Shown: positions 27,301 through 33,873 of the stretch, in pieces
Numbering within the stretch: the first letter of the stretch is position 1
Layout of the letters: each line of letters opens with the position of its first letter
Source of the DNA: Actinokineospora terrae
GTDB taxonomy: Bacteria; Actinomycetota; Actinomycetes; Mycobacteriales; Pseudonocardiaceae
DNA length: 58,000 bases
Reading direction: 5' to 3'
NCBI RefSeq assembly: GCF_900111175.1
Contig: NZ_FOGI01000003.1
Coordinates: 494,856 to 552,855, forward strand
Translations under genes and position numbers: made by a program
Notes under the pieces: model-generated
Databases searched by the model: none
Seen by the model: only the letters and a program-made list of their open reading frames with translations
Told to the model about the DNA's origin: nothing

Positions 27301-27555
27301 GACCACCTGCGTCGCCCAGCCCAGGAGCGACCTTGCGACCACAGCGCCAGCCAACACAGCCAACGTCCGCGACGAAAACCCGGTAAGAACCGAAGCCAGC
27401 GCCCACGCCTGCACCACCAGCGCGGCAGCGTTGACGACAGCCAACCCGCCACTCAAGGCCAACGCCCGGCGCGCCGACGGGAACAGTCCCGGCAGCGCGC
27501 CGAGCGGGCCCCTCCCGGACCGACTGGCGGGTCGAGGCTGTCCGGGAGGAGTCAT
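24382..27555 (-). CDS. cydDC: CydDC fused ABC transporter for cytochrome bd assembly
   Basis: A 1057-residue fusion of the two half-transporters that are separate CydD and CydC proteins in E. coli; the complex moves thiols or heme for bd oxidase maturation. Each half has a six-helix membrane domain and an ATPase. The first half has a Walker A with a serine-rich loop (SSASGSGKSTAFAALLG) and signature LSAGERQRVALLRALARPG. The second half has GPSGAGKSTLAAVLLG, TSGGEAQRLALARALLADAD and DLVVLDEPTAHLD. ATG 27555 overlaps the cydB TGA (ATGA). A 5' extended frame is inside cydB and rejected. Confidence 0.93.
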   Translation of the reverse strand: MTPPGQPRPASRSGRGPLGALPGLFPSARRALALSGGLAVVNAAALVVQAWALASVLTGFSSRTLAVLAGAVVARSLLGWATQVVSTRAAAGAKEELRAITLDRALALGPEWIAARGVGELTSLATRGLDALDAYFGVYLPALVTAAVAPLAVGASILFVDWPSALVVALTVPLIPLFAVVIGRYTEDRVGPAAAATERLSGNLLELVRALPVLTAFRRASAQAEAVRTVSDAHRRGTLGVLRVAFMSAFALELVATLSVALVAVVIGVRLVAGDLTLAVGLFVLIVVPECYLPLRAAGAAHHASEDGLEAIRRVAEIPVVAARGSRAVDGFRELRIDGLRVHRRGGYAPDGLSLVVRPGEIVRLSSASGSGKSTAFAALLGFVPFEGAVEVDGTPLSDVDMSIWRQVVTWVPQRPEFAEAVVADEVDDPGLAAELGIVHLLDRRIVELSAGERQRVALLRALARPGTRLLLLDEPTAHLDPATAATVMAAIEKAADRGVAVIMATHRAVEAAQTEPVARPHVDVADEAVAGSDSLRGLINRRMLGGAALGSAALVCGVLLAALSAWLIAKAAQQPPILTLSVAVVGVRAFGLARAALRYAERLAVHDAVFRTATDLRVRLWQALVRIGPARALGLRSGEGLRRFVDDVDTVRDLTPRVLVPPLVALGACVAAIAVQTAILPSAGLALAVAVVLAGLGAPLVSLVAERRATTALSEGRRTVAAGVLTLFACAADLIAFGRHTQHRAALASADAALVARAKRQAFGAGAGQALITLLLGAATVVSTYLAVGIDPVLIPIVALVPLALAEVLALLPPAMTHLTALRAAHTRITALESAPPAGPRQWTPGAAVHLENVTARWPGASRPALSGLDLHLPPGTHAAVVGPSGAGKSTLAAVLLGFLTPESGTLTRPPTVAWCPQDPMLISTTVRENLKLANPHATDADLAAALTQSALPGFDLNTTATTTSGGEAQRLALARALLADADLVVLDEPTAHLDTPTATRVLKTLREALAGKTVLHITHRPEEATHADITVHLAPPQADPVRHDLQLERVGEGLA

Positions 27556-28559
27556 GGGACGTGCACCGGCGGGATGTGCGCCGTGCTGACCCGCTTGCGG
27601 AACACCCAGTAGGTCCAGCCCTGGTAGACCAGCACGGCGGGTGTGCCGAACAGGGCGACCCAGCTCATGACCTCCAGCGTGTACGGGCTCGACGCGGTGT
27701 CCGCGACGGTCAACGAGAACGCCGGATCCACAGTGGACGGAAGCACGTTCGGGTAGAGCGCGCCGAACAGGGCGACGACCGTCGCCACGACCGCGACCCC
27801 CAGCGCCGCGAACGCTTGGCCCTCGCGCCCCGCCGTGAGCCGTTCGAACGCCAGCGCCGCGACCACGATGACAACGACCACGGCCGTCCACGTCCACCAC
27901 TTGCCTGACGTCAACTGCACAACCACCAGCAGCCCGGCCAGCGGCAACAGCGCCCATGGCCCTACCCGAGTCGCGAACGCGCGTGCTCGGTGCCGGATAT
28001 CCCCATCGGTCTTGAGCGCGATGAACACCGAGCCATGGACCAAGGCGAACCCGACCAGCGCCGCCGCCCCCAGTAGCGACTCAACGGTGACGGCCGCGAA
28101 CGGCGATCCCACGCGGTTACCGTCAGCGTCGATCGGTAGGCCCAACACCGTCGTGGCCACCAAGAGCCCGACCCCGATGGCCGCCACGAGCGACCCGGCG
28201 ACGATCACCCGGTCCCACCAGCGGCGCCACCGGTCCGAGTCGACCTTCCCGCGGTACTCGAAGGCGACACCGCGGCCGATGAGAGCGACCAGGAACAGAA
28301 GCAGCAGCAGGTAGGTCCCACTGAACAGGGACGCGTACCAACCCGGGAAGGCAGCGAAGGTGGCGCCGCCCGCGACGAGCAGCCACACCTCGTTGCCGTC
28401 CCAGACCGGCCCGATCGTGTTGATCATGACACGGCGCTCGGTGTCGTCCCTGGCCAGTACCGGCATCAGCATGCCGACGCCGAAGTCGAAGCCCTCGAGG
28501 AACAGGTAGCCGAGCCAGAGCACGGCGATCACACAGAACCAGAGGTCGGCGAGATCCAC
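27552..28559 (-). CDS. cydB: Cytochrome bd ubiquinol oxidase subunit II
   Basis: The 335-residue membrane subunit that pairs with CydA to form the high-affinity terminal oxidase. It starts MDLADLWFCVIAVLWLGYLF, the family form, with GFDFGVGMLMPVLARDDTERR, INTIGPVWDGNEVWLLVAGG and AFPGWYASLFSG as conserved blocks, and has eight or nine helices. It starts 24 bases after cydA ends and overlaps cydDC by four bases. Confidence 0.96.
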   Translation of the reverse strand: MDLADLWFCVIAVLWLGYLFLEGFDFGVGMLMPVLARDDTERRVMINTIGPVWDGNEVWLLVAGGATFAAFPGWYASLFSGTYLLLLLFLVALIGRGVAFEYRGKVDSDRWRRWWDRVIVAGSLVAAIGVGLLVATTVLGLPIDADGNRVGSPFAAVTVESLLGAAALVGFALVHGSVFIALKTDGDIRHRARAFATRVGPWALLPLAGLLVVVQLTSGKWWTWTAVVVVIVVAALAFERLTAGREGQAFAALGVAVVATVVALFGALYPNVLPSTVDPAFSLTVADTASSPYTLEVMSWVALFGTPAVLVYQGWTYWVFRKRVSTAHIPPVHVP

Positions 28560-28583
28560 AGTGGACTCCCAGTCGATGGCGGG

Positions 28584-30071
28584 CTAGTAGGCGAAGGCGA
28601 GGTGGTCGTCGGACGTGCCGTCCGGCTTCTTGGGCGGCATGACCCCGGCGACCCCGCCGCGCACGTACCGGGCGATGAGGAACACCTCGACCACCGCCAG
28701 CGCCCCGTACACCAGGGTCAGCGTGATCAGCGACGTCCACACCTCCCCCGTGCTCAGGCCGGACACCCCGCGCGCGGTGAACATCCACACACCGTCCACA
28801 CCGGACGGATTGGGCACCACCACGAACGGCTGACGGCCCATCTCGGTGAAGATCCAGCCGAAGCTGTTGGCCAGGAACGGTGTCGCGATGCCCGCGAGGG
28901 CCAGCCGGGGGAACCACTTCCCGCGCGGTATCCGCCCACGTCGGGTCACCCACAGCACCCCGACCGCGGCAAGAGCCGACAGCGCGCCGAAGCCGATCAT
29001 CAGCCGGAAGCCCCAGTAGGTCACCGGGAGGTTGGGAACGTAGTCGATGGGCTGACCCGAGAGTTCACCCAGCCGGTCGTCCACCGGGTAGTTGGCGCCG
29101 TAGCGCTCGCGGTACTCCTGCACCAGGTCCTCGATGCCGCGCACCTCGCTGGTGAAGTCGTTGTGCGCCAGGAAGGACAGCAGCGCGGGCACCGTGATCG
29201 ACTTGACGTCCTCGCAGTCCGGCCTGCTCACGTCCCCGATCGCGAAGACCGAGAAACCGGCGGGCTGCTCGGTGTGGCACAGCGCCTCGGCGGCGGCCAT
29301 CTTCATCGGCTGCTGCTCGAACATCAGCTTGCCCTGCAGGTCGCCGGTGATCGCCAGCGCCGCGAAGGCCACCGCGCCGACCCAGCCGCCGTAGCGCACC
29401 GAGGCCCGCCACACCGGCCGGTTGCCGTCGTCGCCGTGCTGGTCGTCGCGGGTCCGCCAGAGGTGCCAACCGCCGACACCGACCAGGAACGCGCCCGCCA
29501 CCGCGAAGCAGCCCGCGACCGTGTGCGGGATGGCGGCCAGGGCGGTGTTGTTGGTCAGCACGGCCCAGATCGAGGTCAGCCGCGGCTTCCCGTCGACCAG
29601 CTCGACCCCGACCGGGTGCTGCATCCACGAGTTCGCCGCCAGGATGAAGTACGCCGAGGCGACCGTGGCCAGGCTGAACGCCCACGCGCAGGCCAGGTGC
29701 ACCCGCTGGGGCAGCCGGTCCCAGCCGAAGATCCAGAGCCCGAGGAAGGTGGACTCTACGAAGAACGCGACCAGCCCCTCCATCGCCAGCGGCGCGCCGA
29801 ACACGTCGCCGACGAACCGGGAGTACTCGCTCCAGGCCATCCCGAACTGGAACTCCTGCACGATGCCGGTCACCACGCCCATGGCGAAGTTGACCAGCAG
29901 CAGCTTGCCCCAGAACTTGGTCATCCGCAGGTACTTCACGTCGCCGGTGCGCACCCACGCTGTCTGCATCCCGGCGACGAGCACCGCCAAGCCGATGGTC
30001 AGCGGCACCATCAGAAAGTGGTAGACGGTGGTGATCCCGAACTGCCACCGCGCCAACTCCAGAACGTCCAC
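28584..30071 (-). CDS. cydA: Cytochrome bd ubiquinol oxidase subunit I
   Basis: The 495-residue heme-bearing subunit that oxidises quinol and reduces O2 to water. VDVLELARWQFGITTVYHFL carries the heme b595 ligand (H18 here); the GRQPFVVVPNPSG segment and the FVESTFLGLWIFGWDRLP helix with its paired glutamates are also conserved. The quinol (Q) loop is of the short type. The GTG start at 30071 fits the family N-terminus, although no strong Shine-Dalgarno sequence precedes it. It heads the cydA-cydB-cydDC-kinase operon, with two DevR-like boxes 56-95 bases upstream. Confidence 0.96.
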   Translation of the reverse strand: MDVLELARWQFGITTVYHFLMVPLTIGLAVLVAGMQTAWVRTGDVKYLRMTKFWGKLLLVNFAMGVVTGIVQEFQFGMAWSEYSRFVGDVFGAPLAMEGLVAFFVESTFLGLWIFGWDRLPQRVHLACAWAFSLATVASAYFILAANSWMQHPVGVELVDGKPRLTSIWAVLTNNTALAAIPHTVAGCFAVAGAFLVGVGGWHLWRTRDDQHGDDGNRPVWRASVRYGGWVGAVAFAALAITGDLQGKLMFEQQPMKMAAAEALCHTEQPAGFSVFAIGDVSRPDCEDVKSITVPALLSFLAHNDFTSEVRGIEDLVQEYRERYGANYPVDDRLGELSGQPIDYVPNLPVTYWGFRLMIGFGALSALAAVGVLWVTRRGRIPRGKWFPRLALAGIATPFLANSFGWIFTEMGRQPFVVVPNPSGVDGVWMFTARGVSGLSTGEVWTSLITLTLVYGALAVVEVFLIARYVRGGVAGVMPPKKPDGTSDDHLAFAY

Positions 30072-30126
30072 GGTGAACAGTGTCGACCCGCGCGACGCGT
30101 TTTCGCAGGTCCGCGAGTCCTGTCTA

Positions 30127-30165
30127 GCCGGGACGTAGGTCCCGTGAGGGGACACACGTCCGTGG
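30127..30165. promoter_or_regulatory. Tandem DevR/DosR-like boxes upstream of cydA
   Basis: Box 1 (30127-30146) has CGGGAC-GTAG-GTCCCG, an inverted repeat with the exact GGGAC-N4-GTCCC spacing of the mycobacterial DevR consensus. Box 2 (30146-30165) has GGGAC-ACAC-GTCCG, one mismatch in the core. Their centres are 19 bp apart. They lie 56-95 bases before the cydA start and match the DevR-like regulator and DevS-like kinase of this locus. Confidence 0.6.
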
Positions 30166-30189
30166 CCCCACCCACAGCGGTTAGGCTTA

Positions 30190-30325
30190 CCGAGCCAGAG
30201 GGGAGTAGTTCCCGCGACCGTGCGCTTCTGCGGTCCGGCGAGGACATCGACATACTGACTCGAGTTTGAGTCCGGTGCCTCACCCGCGTCCACGCGGGCG
30301 AACGAGACCTCCGGCCGGGTAGGAC
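30190..30325 (+). ncRNA. Manganese (yybP-ykoY) riboswitch
   Basis: The leader contains the conserved pieces of the yybP-ykoY aptamer in order: AGGGGAGTAG at about 30199-30208, CATCGACATACTGAC around 30245-30259 (equivalent to the CGUCAACAUACUC loop that binds Mn2+), a stable hairpin (CCCGCGTCCACGCGGG) in the variable arm, and GAACGAGACCTCCGGCC at 30300-30316. It precedes a GDT1/TMEM165-type cation exporter, a known downstream partner of this riboswitch class. Confidence 0.8.
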
Positions 30326-30351
30326 CATGCCCGGTCGGAGAACGCTCGCCT

Positions 30352-30380
30352 TCCTCCGTCCGGGCCTCGGACGTGGAGGA
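30352..30380 (+). promoter_or_regulatory. Riboswitch expression platform: SD-sequestering hairpin
   Basis: TCCTCCGTCC (30352-30361) can pair with GGACG-T-GGAGGA (30369-30380), a 10- to 11-bp stem with one bulged T around a seven-base loop. The sequestered GGAGGA is the Shine-Dalgarno sequence seven bases before GTG 30388. This suggests translation of the exporter is blocked unless Mn2+ binding to the aptamer prevents the hairpin. Confidence 0.6.
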
Positions 30381-30387
30381 CTTTGCT

Positions 30388-30987
30388 GTGGGAAGTGCCC
30401 TTATCGCGTTCGCCAGCGCTTTCGCCCTGGTGCTCGCCGTCGAGCTACCGGACAAGACGCTGGTGGCGACCCTGATCCTGACTACGCGTTACCGCGCGCT
30501 ACCTGTGTTCGTCGGGGTAAGCGTGGCGTTCGCGGTGCAGTGCGTCATCGCGGCAGCGTTCGGTGGCGTGCTCTCGCTGCTGCCCGACCAGGTGGTGGCC
30601 GCCGTCGTGGCCGCACTGTTCGCCCTGGGCGCGTTCCTCCTTCTCAAAGAGGGGTTCGCGAAGCAGGAGGAGGAGACTGCCGAGGCGCAGGAGGCGACGC
30701 CGACTGCGTCGTTCTGGCGAGCCGGGTTGACCTCGTTCGGGGTGCTGTTCGCCGCCGAGTGGGGCGACGCCTCGCAGATCGCCACCGCGGGGCTGACCGC
30801 CAGGTACGCCGAGCCGGTGTGGGTCGGCCTGGGGGCCTGGGTCGCGCTGGTGCTGGTCGCGGGGATCGCGGTGCTGGTCGGGCGCAAGATCGCCGAGCGG
30901 ATCAAGCCGCAGCTGATCCAGCGGGTCGCCGGGTTCGTGTTCGTCGGGTTCGCGCTGTTCGCGACCTACGAGGCCATCTTCGGCTGA
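30388..30987 (+). CDS. GDT1/TMEM165 (UPF0016) family cation exporter
   Basis: A 199-residue, six-helix membrane transporter with the two family signatures, ELPDKTLVA in helix 1 and EWGDASQIA in helix 4, each an ExGD-type cation-binding motif. Bacterial members export Mn2+ and sometimes Ca2+. The central loop (KQEEETAEAQEATPT) is acidic. GTG 30388 is chosen because a GGAGGA sits seven bases upstream; GTG 30373 would fall inside the regulatory hairpin. Control by the upstream Mn riboswitch fits manganese detoxification. Confidence 0.88.
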   Translation: MGSALIAFASAFALVLAVELPDKTLVATLILTTRYRALPVFVGVSVAFAVQCVIAAAFGGVLSLLPDQVVAAVVAALFALGAFLLLKEGFAKQEEETAEAQEATPTASFWRAGLTSFGVLFAAEWGDASQIATAGLTARYAEPVWVGLGAWVALVLVAGIAVLVGRKIAERIKPQLIQRVAGFVFVGFALFATYEAIFG

Positions 30988-30996
30988 GCCGCCGAA

Positions 30997-31030
30997 CCAC
31001 AGCTACGACCGCGTTGGGTCGTAGCTGTGG
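30997..31030. terminator. Bidirectional terminator hairpin
   Basis: A 14-bp perfect stem (30997-31010 with 31017-31030) and six-base loop lie between the convergent exporter and IclR genes. No T-tract follows. Confidence 0.65.
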
Positions 31031-31039
31031 AAGGCGGGG

Positions 31040-31717
31040 CTAACGCAGCGACTCGGCGATGATCGCGGCGGCCGCGACCACCTTCGGGCCGACGACAGCG
31101 CCATCGAGCGGTTCGAAGGTGACAACGCCGACGCTCGCGCGCAGGTCCAGGACGCCGCGCACCGGTGCCGCTATCCCGTAGGCGCCGGGCTGCAACTCCC
31201 CTACCGAGCCCAACCAGCCCAGGTCGCCCGGACGCATCGTGATGGCCTTACCGGCCGCGCCCTTGTGCAACGGGTGACGGGTGCCGACGCGGTAAGCGAC
31301 GTGGTAAGTCGTCCACGACGGTTCCACGACGGCGACTGCCTGCGCCTCATCGCCATCAGCGACGGTGAGGTGAGCGGTAGCGCCAACGGCTTCCGCCAGC
31401 TCACGCAGCGCCGGTAGGGCCGCCACACGAAGCTGCGGGGCGACCTTCGCGGCGAGTTGGAGTAACCCGAGCCCGAGGCGGACCTTCGACCCCTCACGGC
31501 GGACCAGCCCGCGCGACTGCAACGGCACCAACAGCCGGTACACCGCCGCACGGCTGGCCCCGATCGCCGCCGCGAGATCGCTTATCGTCGGCGCCTCGGT
31601 GTCGGAGTCGGCCACCGCCTGGAGCAACGCCAGGCCGCGGTCGAGGGTCAGCGAACTCTCCTTGGCCACCGGGACCGCCTGCCGGGTGACCGGCCCCGTC
31701 GACCGTATGCCAGGCAC
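31040..31717 (-). CDS. IclR family transcriptional regulator
   Basis: A 225-residue regulator with an N-terminal winged helix-turn-helix (LTLDRGLALLQAV, ISDLAAAIGASRAAVYRLL, LVRREGSKVRLG) and a C-terminal effector-binding domain (LAEAVGATAHLTVADGDEA, HPLHKGAAGKAI, YGIAAPV). It is the last gene of an operon with the fumarylacetoacetase and an unknown protein, starting three bases after the fumarylacetoacetase stop. It probably represses this operon and the divergent hmgA through the palindrome at 33820-33836. It is slightly shorter than typical IclR proteins. Confidence 0.88.
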   Translation of the reverse strand: MPGIRSTGPVTRQAVPVAKESSLTLDRGLALLQAVADSDTEAPTISDLAAAIGASRAAVYRLLVPLQSRGLVRREGSKVRLGLGLLQLAAKVAPQLRVAALPALRELAEAVGATAHLTVADGDEAQAVAVVEPSWTTYHVAYRVGTRHPLHKGAAGKAITMRPGDLGWLGSVGELQPGAYGIAAPVRGVLDLRASVGVVTFEPLDGAVVGPKVVAAAAIIAESLR

Positions 31718-31720
31718 CGG

Positions 31721-32917
31721 TCAGTCCCCCGCGGCCAGGATCGTCCCGGCCACCTCGGACAGGCCGATGACCGTGCCGTCCGGACCCGGCGCGGTCGCGG
31801 TGATCACGATCGTGTCGCCGTCGAGCAGGAAGGTGCGCTCGCCGCCGTCGTCGAGGGTGATCTTCTCCTTGCCGCCCCAGCTCAGCTCCAGGAACGAGCC
31901 GCGCTGGTGCTTCTCCGGACCGGAGATGGTGCCGGAGGCGAACAGGTCGCCGGGGCGCACGGTGGCGCCGTTGACGGTCATGTGCGCCAGCTGCTGGGCG
32001 AAGGAGAACGCCATGCCCGCGAAGTCGGGCTTGCTGACCAGGGTGCCGTTCCAGAACACCTGCAGGTTGATGTCGAGGCCCCAGTGGGTGTCCTCGACGA
32101 GGTAGTCCTGCCTCGGGTGGCCGGGGTCGGGCACGGGGACGCGCGCGGCCGCGAACGCCTCCAGAGGGGTGATCCAGGCGCCGATAGACGTCGCGAACGA
32201 CTTGCCCAGGTGCGGGCCGAGCGGCACGTACTCCCAGGCCTGGATGTCGCGCGCGGACCAGTCGTTGACCGTGACCACGCCGAACACGTGGTCCGGCGCG
32301 GCGGAGGTCGACACGCGGCGGGCGACAGGGCCACCGCACACGAAACCGATCTCGGCCTCGATGTCCAGGCGGACGCTAGGGCCGAAAACAGGCCCGTCGT
32401 CGCCCTTGCGTTGACCGTGCGGGCGCTCGACATCGGTGCCGGAGACGATGACCGTGCCGGAGCGGCCGTTGTAGCCAACGGGCAGGTGGCTCCAGTTGGG
32501 GAACACCGCTTCGCCATCGGGCCGGAAGATGCGGCCGACGTTCTCGGCGTGGTTGCGCGACGAGTAGAAGTCGACGTAGTCGCCGACGGTGAACGGCAAC
32601 CGGGTCACCGTCTCCGACAGCGGCAAGAGCACCGCACCCTCAGGCGCGGCCGTTGCCTTAACCAGCTCTGTCAGCCGCGCACGCAGCGCCGACCAGGCAG
32701 GCCTACCAGCGGCCAGCAGCGGGTCGAGCGAGTCAGCGGCAACGAGCTCGGCCAACTCTGCCGTGAACTCGTCCGCAATGGGCCTCAACGGCAACGCGTG
32801 GTCACCTACGCGCACCGCGACAGCAGGACCCTCCGCGGTCTCCACGACGCCGTAGGGCAGCGTCTGGGGGCCGAAGGGCTTGTCCGCGGCGAACGCGGGG
32901 TCGTCGATCCAGCTCAC
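31721..32917 (-). CDS. fahA: Fumarylacetoacetase
   Basis: Hydrolyses fumarylacetoacetate to fumarate and acetoacetate, the last step of tyrosine/homogentisate breakdown. The 398-residue protein has the N-terminal SH3-like domain and the C-terminal FAH fold: DYVDFYSSRNHAENVGRIFR, PVGYNGRSGTVIVSG, DIEAEIGFVCGG (metal-binding acidic residues), NDWSARDIQAWEYVPLGPHLGKSF in pieces, and a SGTISGPEKHQRGSFLE loop. GTG 32917 overlaps the stop of the upstream gene (GTGA). Confidence 0.95.
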   Translation of the reverse strand: MSWIDDPAFAADKPFGPQTLPYGVVETAEGPAVAVRVGDHALPLRPIADEFTAELAELVAADSLDPLLAAGRPAWSALRARLTELVKATAAPEGAVLLPLSETVTRLPFTVGDYVDFYSSRNHAENVGRIFRPDGEAVFPNWSHLPVGYNGRSGTVIVSGTDVERPHGQRKGDDGPVFGPSVRLDIEAEIGFVCGGPVARRVSTSAAPDHVFGVVTVNDWSARDIQAWEYVPLGPHLGKSFATSIGAWITPLEAFAAARVPVPDPGHPRQDYLVEDTHWGLDINLQVFWNGTLVSKPDFAGMAFSFAQQLAHMTVNGATVRPGDLFASGTISGPEKHQRGSFLELSWGGKEKITLDDGGERTFLLDGDTIVITATAPGPDGTVIGLSEVAGTILAAGD

Positions 32918-33789
32918 AGCAGGCCCAGCCCTTCCAGGTCCTCCACCGGCTCGCTCAGCGAGCACGATCCGTACGAACCGAACACCGCCCGCACCGCGTG
33001 CGCGGCCTGGTCGGTCAGCCCCTTGGCCTCCTCGGCGAGCACGGCGCCGTCGGTCTCCGACAGCGCGGCGCGCACGTCACCGCCCGCGAGCAGGCGCGAG
33101 GTCGCGACCAGCAGGTTCAGGAAGCCGTGGTGGTCGAACCCGGTCTCGTGGTCGGTGTGCCGGACGGCGTTGTGCAGGCCCGCGGTCGCCTTGAACGACG
33201 CCTCGCCCCTGCTGATCACCGCCAGGAAGTCGGCCACCTCGTCCACGCTGGGGAACGCCTCGCGGCTGAGGCCACCGCAGCGGATCTTGGGCCAGCTGCC
33301 GTGGTCGACGACCCTGCGGATGCCGTCGAGCCACTCCACGCCGCCGCGGCGCGGCTCGACCACGCGGATGACGTCCTCGGGCACGAACTCGTTCACCCGC
33401 TCCAGCCACACGTCGTCGACGTCCGCCGGGGCGGGCATCTCCACCATCCGCAGCGCGAGCAGCTCGGCCCGCGACTCGACGATGGACAGCGCCTTGGGCA
33501 CCCCGCCCAGGCCGGTGTCGATGACAAGCGAGAGCGCCACCGGCTTGGCTGGCTTCGCCTTCACCAACTCGGTGATCAGCTCGGGCAGGCGGGAGGCGTT
33601 GCACAGGAACAGGCCCATCACGCCCGCGTTCCCGCCGTCGCGCCCGGCGAGGTGCATGCGCACCGCGTCGGGCATGGGTGCGTTGCCCGGGGGGAACAGG
33701 GCCGCGTCGTCGACAAGCCGCGCGAACAGCGGCGGGATGCCGCGCGGACCGGGGCCTGGGAGGGGAGCTGCGCTTGACACGGCTGACAC
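32914..33789 (-). CDS. Conserved protein of unknown function in the homogentisate operon
   Basis: A 291-residue soluble protein of no recognised family. It begins near IPPLFARLVDDAALFPPGNAPM and contains strand-helix repeats (ALSLVIDTGLGGV, IRVVEPRRGG, WPKIRCGGLSREAFPSVDEV) and a striking EASFKATAGLHNAVRH-x5-GFDHHGFLN motif rich in histidine and lysine, suggesting a TIM-barrel-like catalytic or metal site. It is the first gene of the operon with fumarylacetoacetase and IclR, divergent from hmgA. Its place suggests a role in homogentisate breakdown, possibly the otherwise missing maleylacetoacetate isomerisation, but this is inference. GTG 33789 and GTG 33780 are both possible starts. Confidence 0.75.
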   Translation of the reverse strand: MSAVSSAAPLPGPGPRGIPPLFARLVDDAALFPPGNAPMPDAVRMHLAGRDGGNAGVMGLFLCNASRLPELITELVKAKPAKPVALSLVIDTGLGGVPKALSIVESRAELLALRMVEMPAPADVDDVWLERVNEFVPEDVIRVVEPRRGGVEWLDGIRRVVDHGSWPKIRCGGLSREAFPSVDEVADFLAVISRGEASFKATAGLHNAVRHTDHETGFDHHGFLNLLVATSRLLAGGDVRAALSETDGAVLAEEAKGLTDQAAHAVRAVFGSYGSCSLSEPVEDLEGLGLL

Positions 33790-33819
33790 GCTAGTAGCGT
33801 ACCGCCAACTGAACAAAGA

Positions 33820-33836
33820 TGTCCGGTAGGCGGACA
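33820..33836. promoter_or_regulatory. Candidate IclR operator (TGTCCG-N5-CGGACA)
   Basis: A perfect 6-bp-arm palindrome in the 84-base divergent promoter region between hmgA and the unknown/fahA/iclR operon. It is the only strong palindrome there and so the best site for the local IclR regulator. Confidence 0.5.
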
Positions 33837-33873
33837 CAGCAACTGAGATTCTGAGAGGTCTCCGGAGGAGCAC

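Noticed and set aside
30072..30126. Possible Rex site before cydA (GTGAACAGTGTC)
   Set aside because: Only a half-site (TTCAC on the minus strand) is present and no second arm at the expected spacing, whereas the DevR-like boxes are complete inverted repeats.
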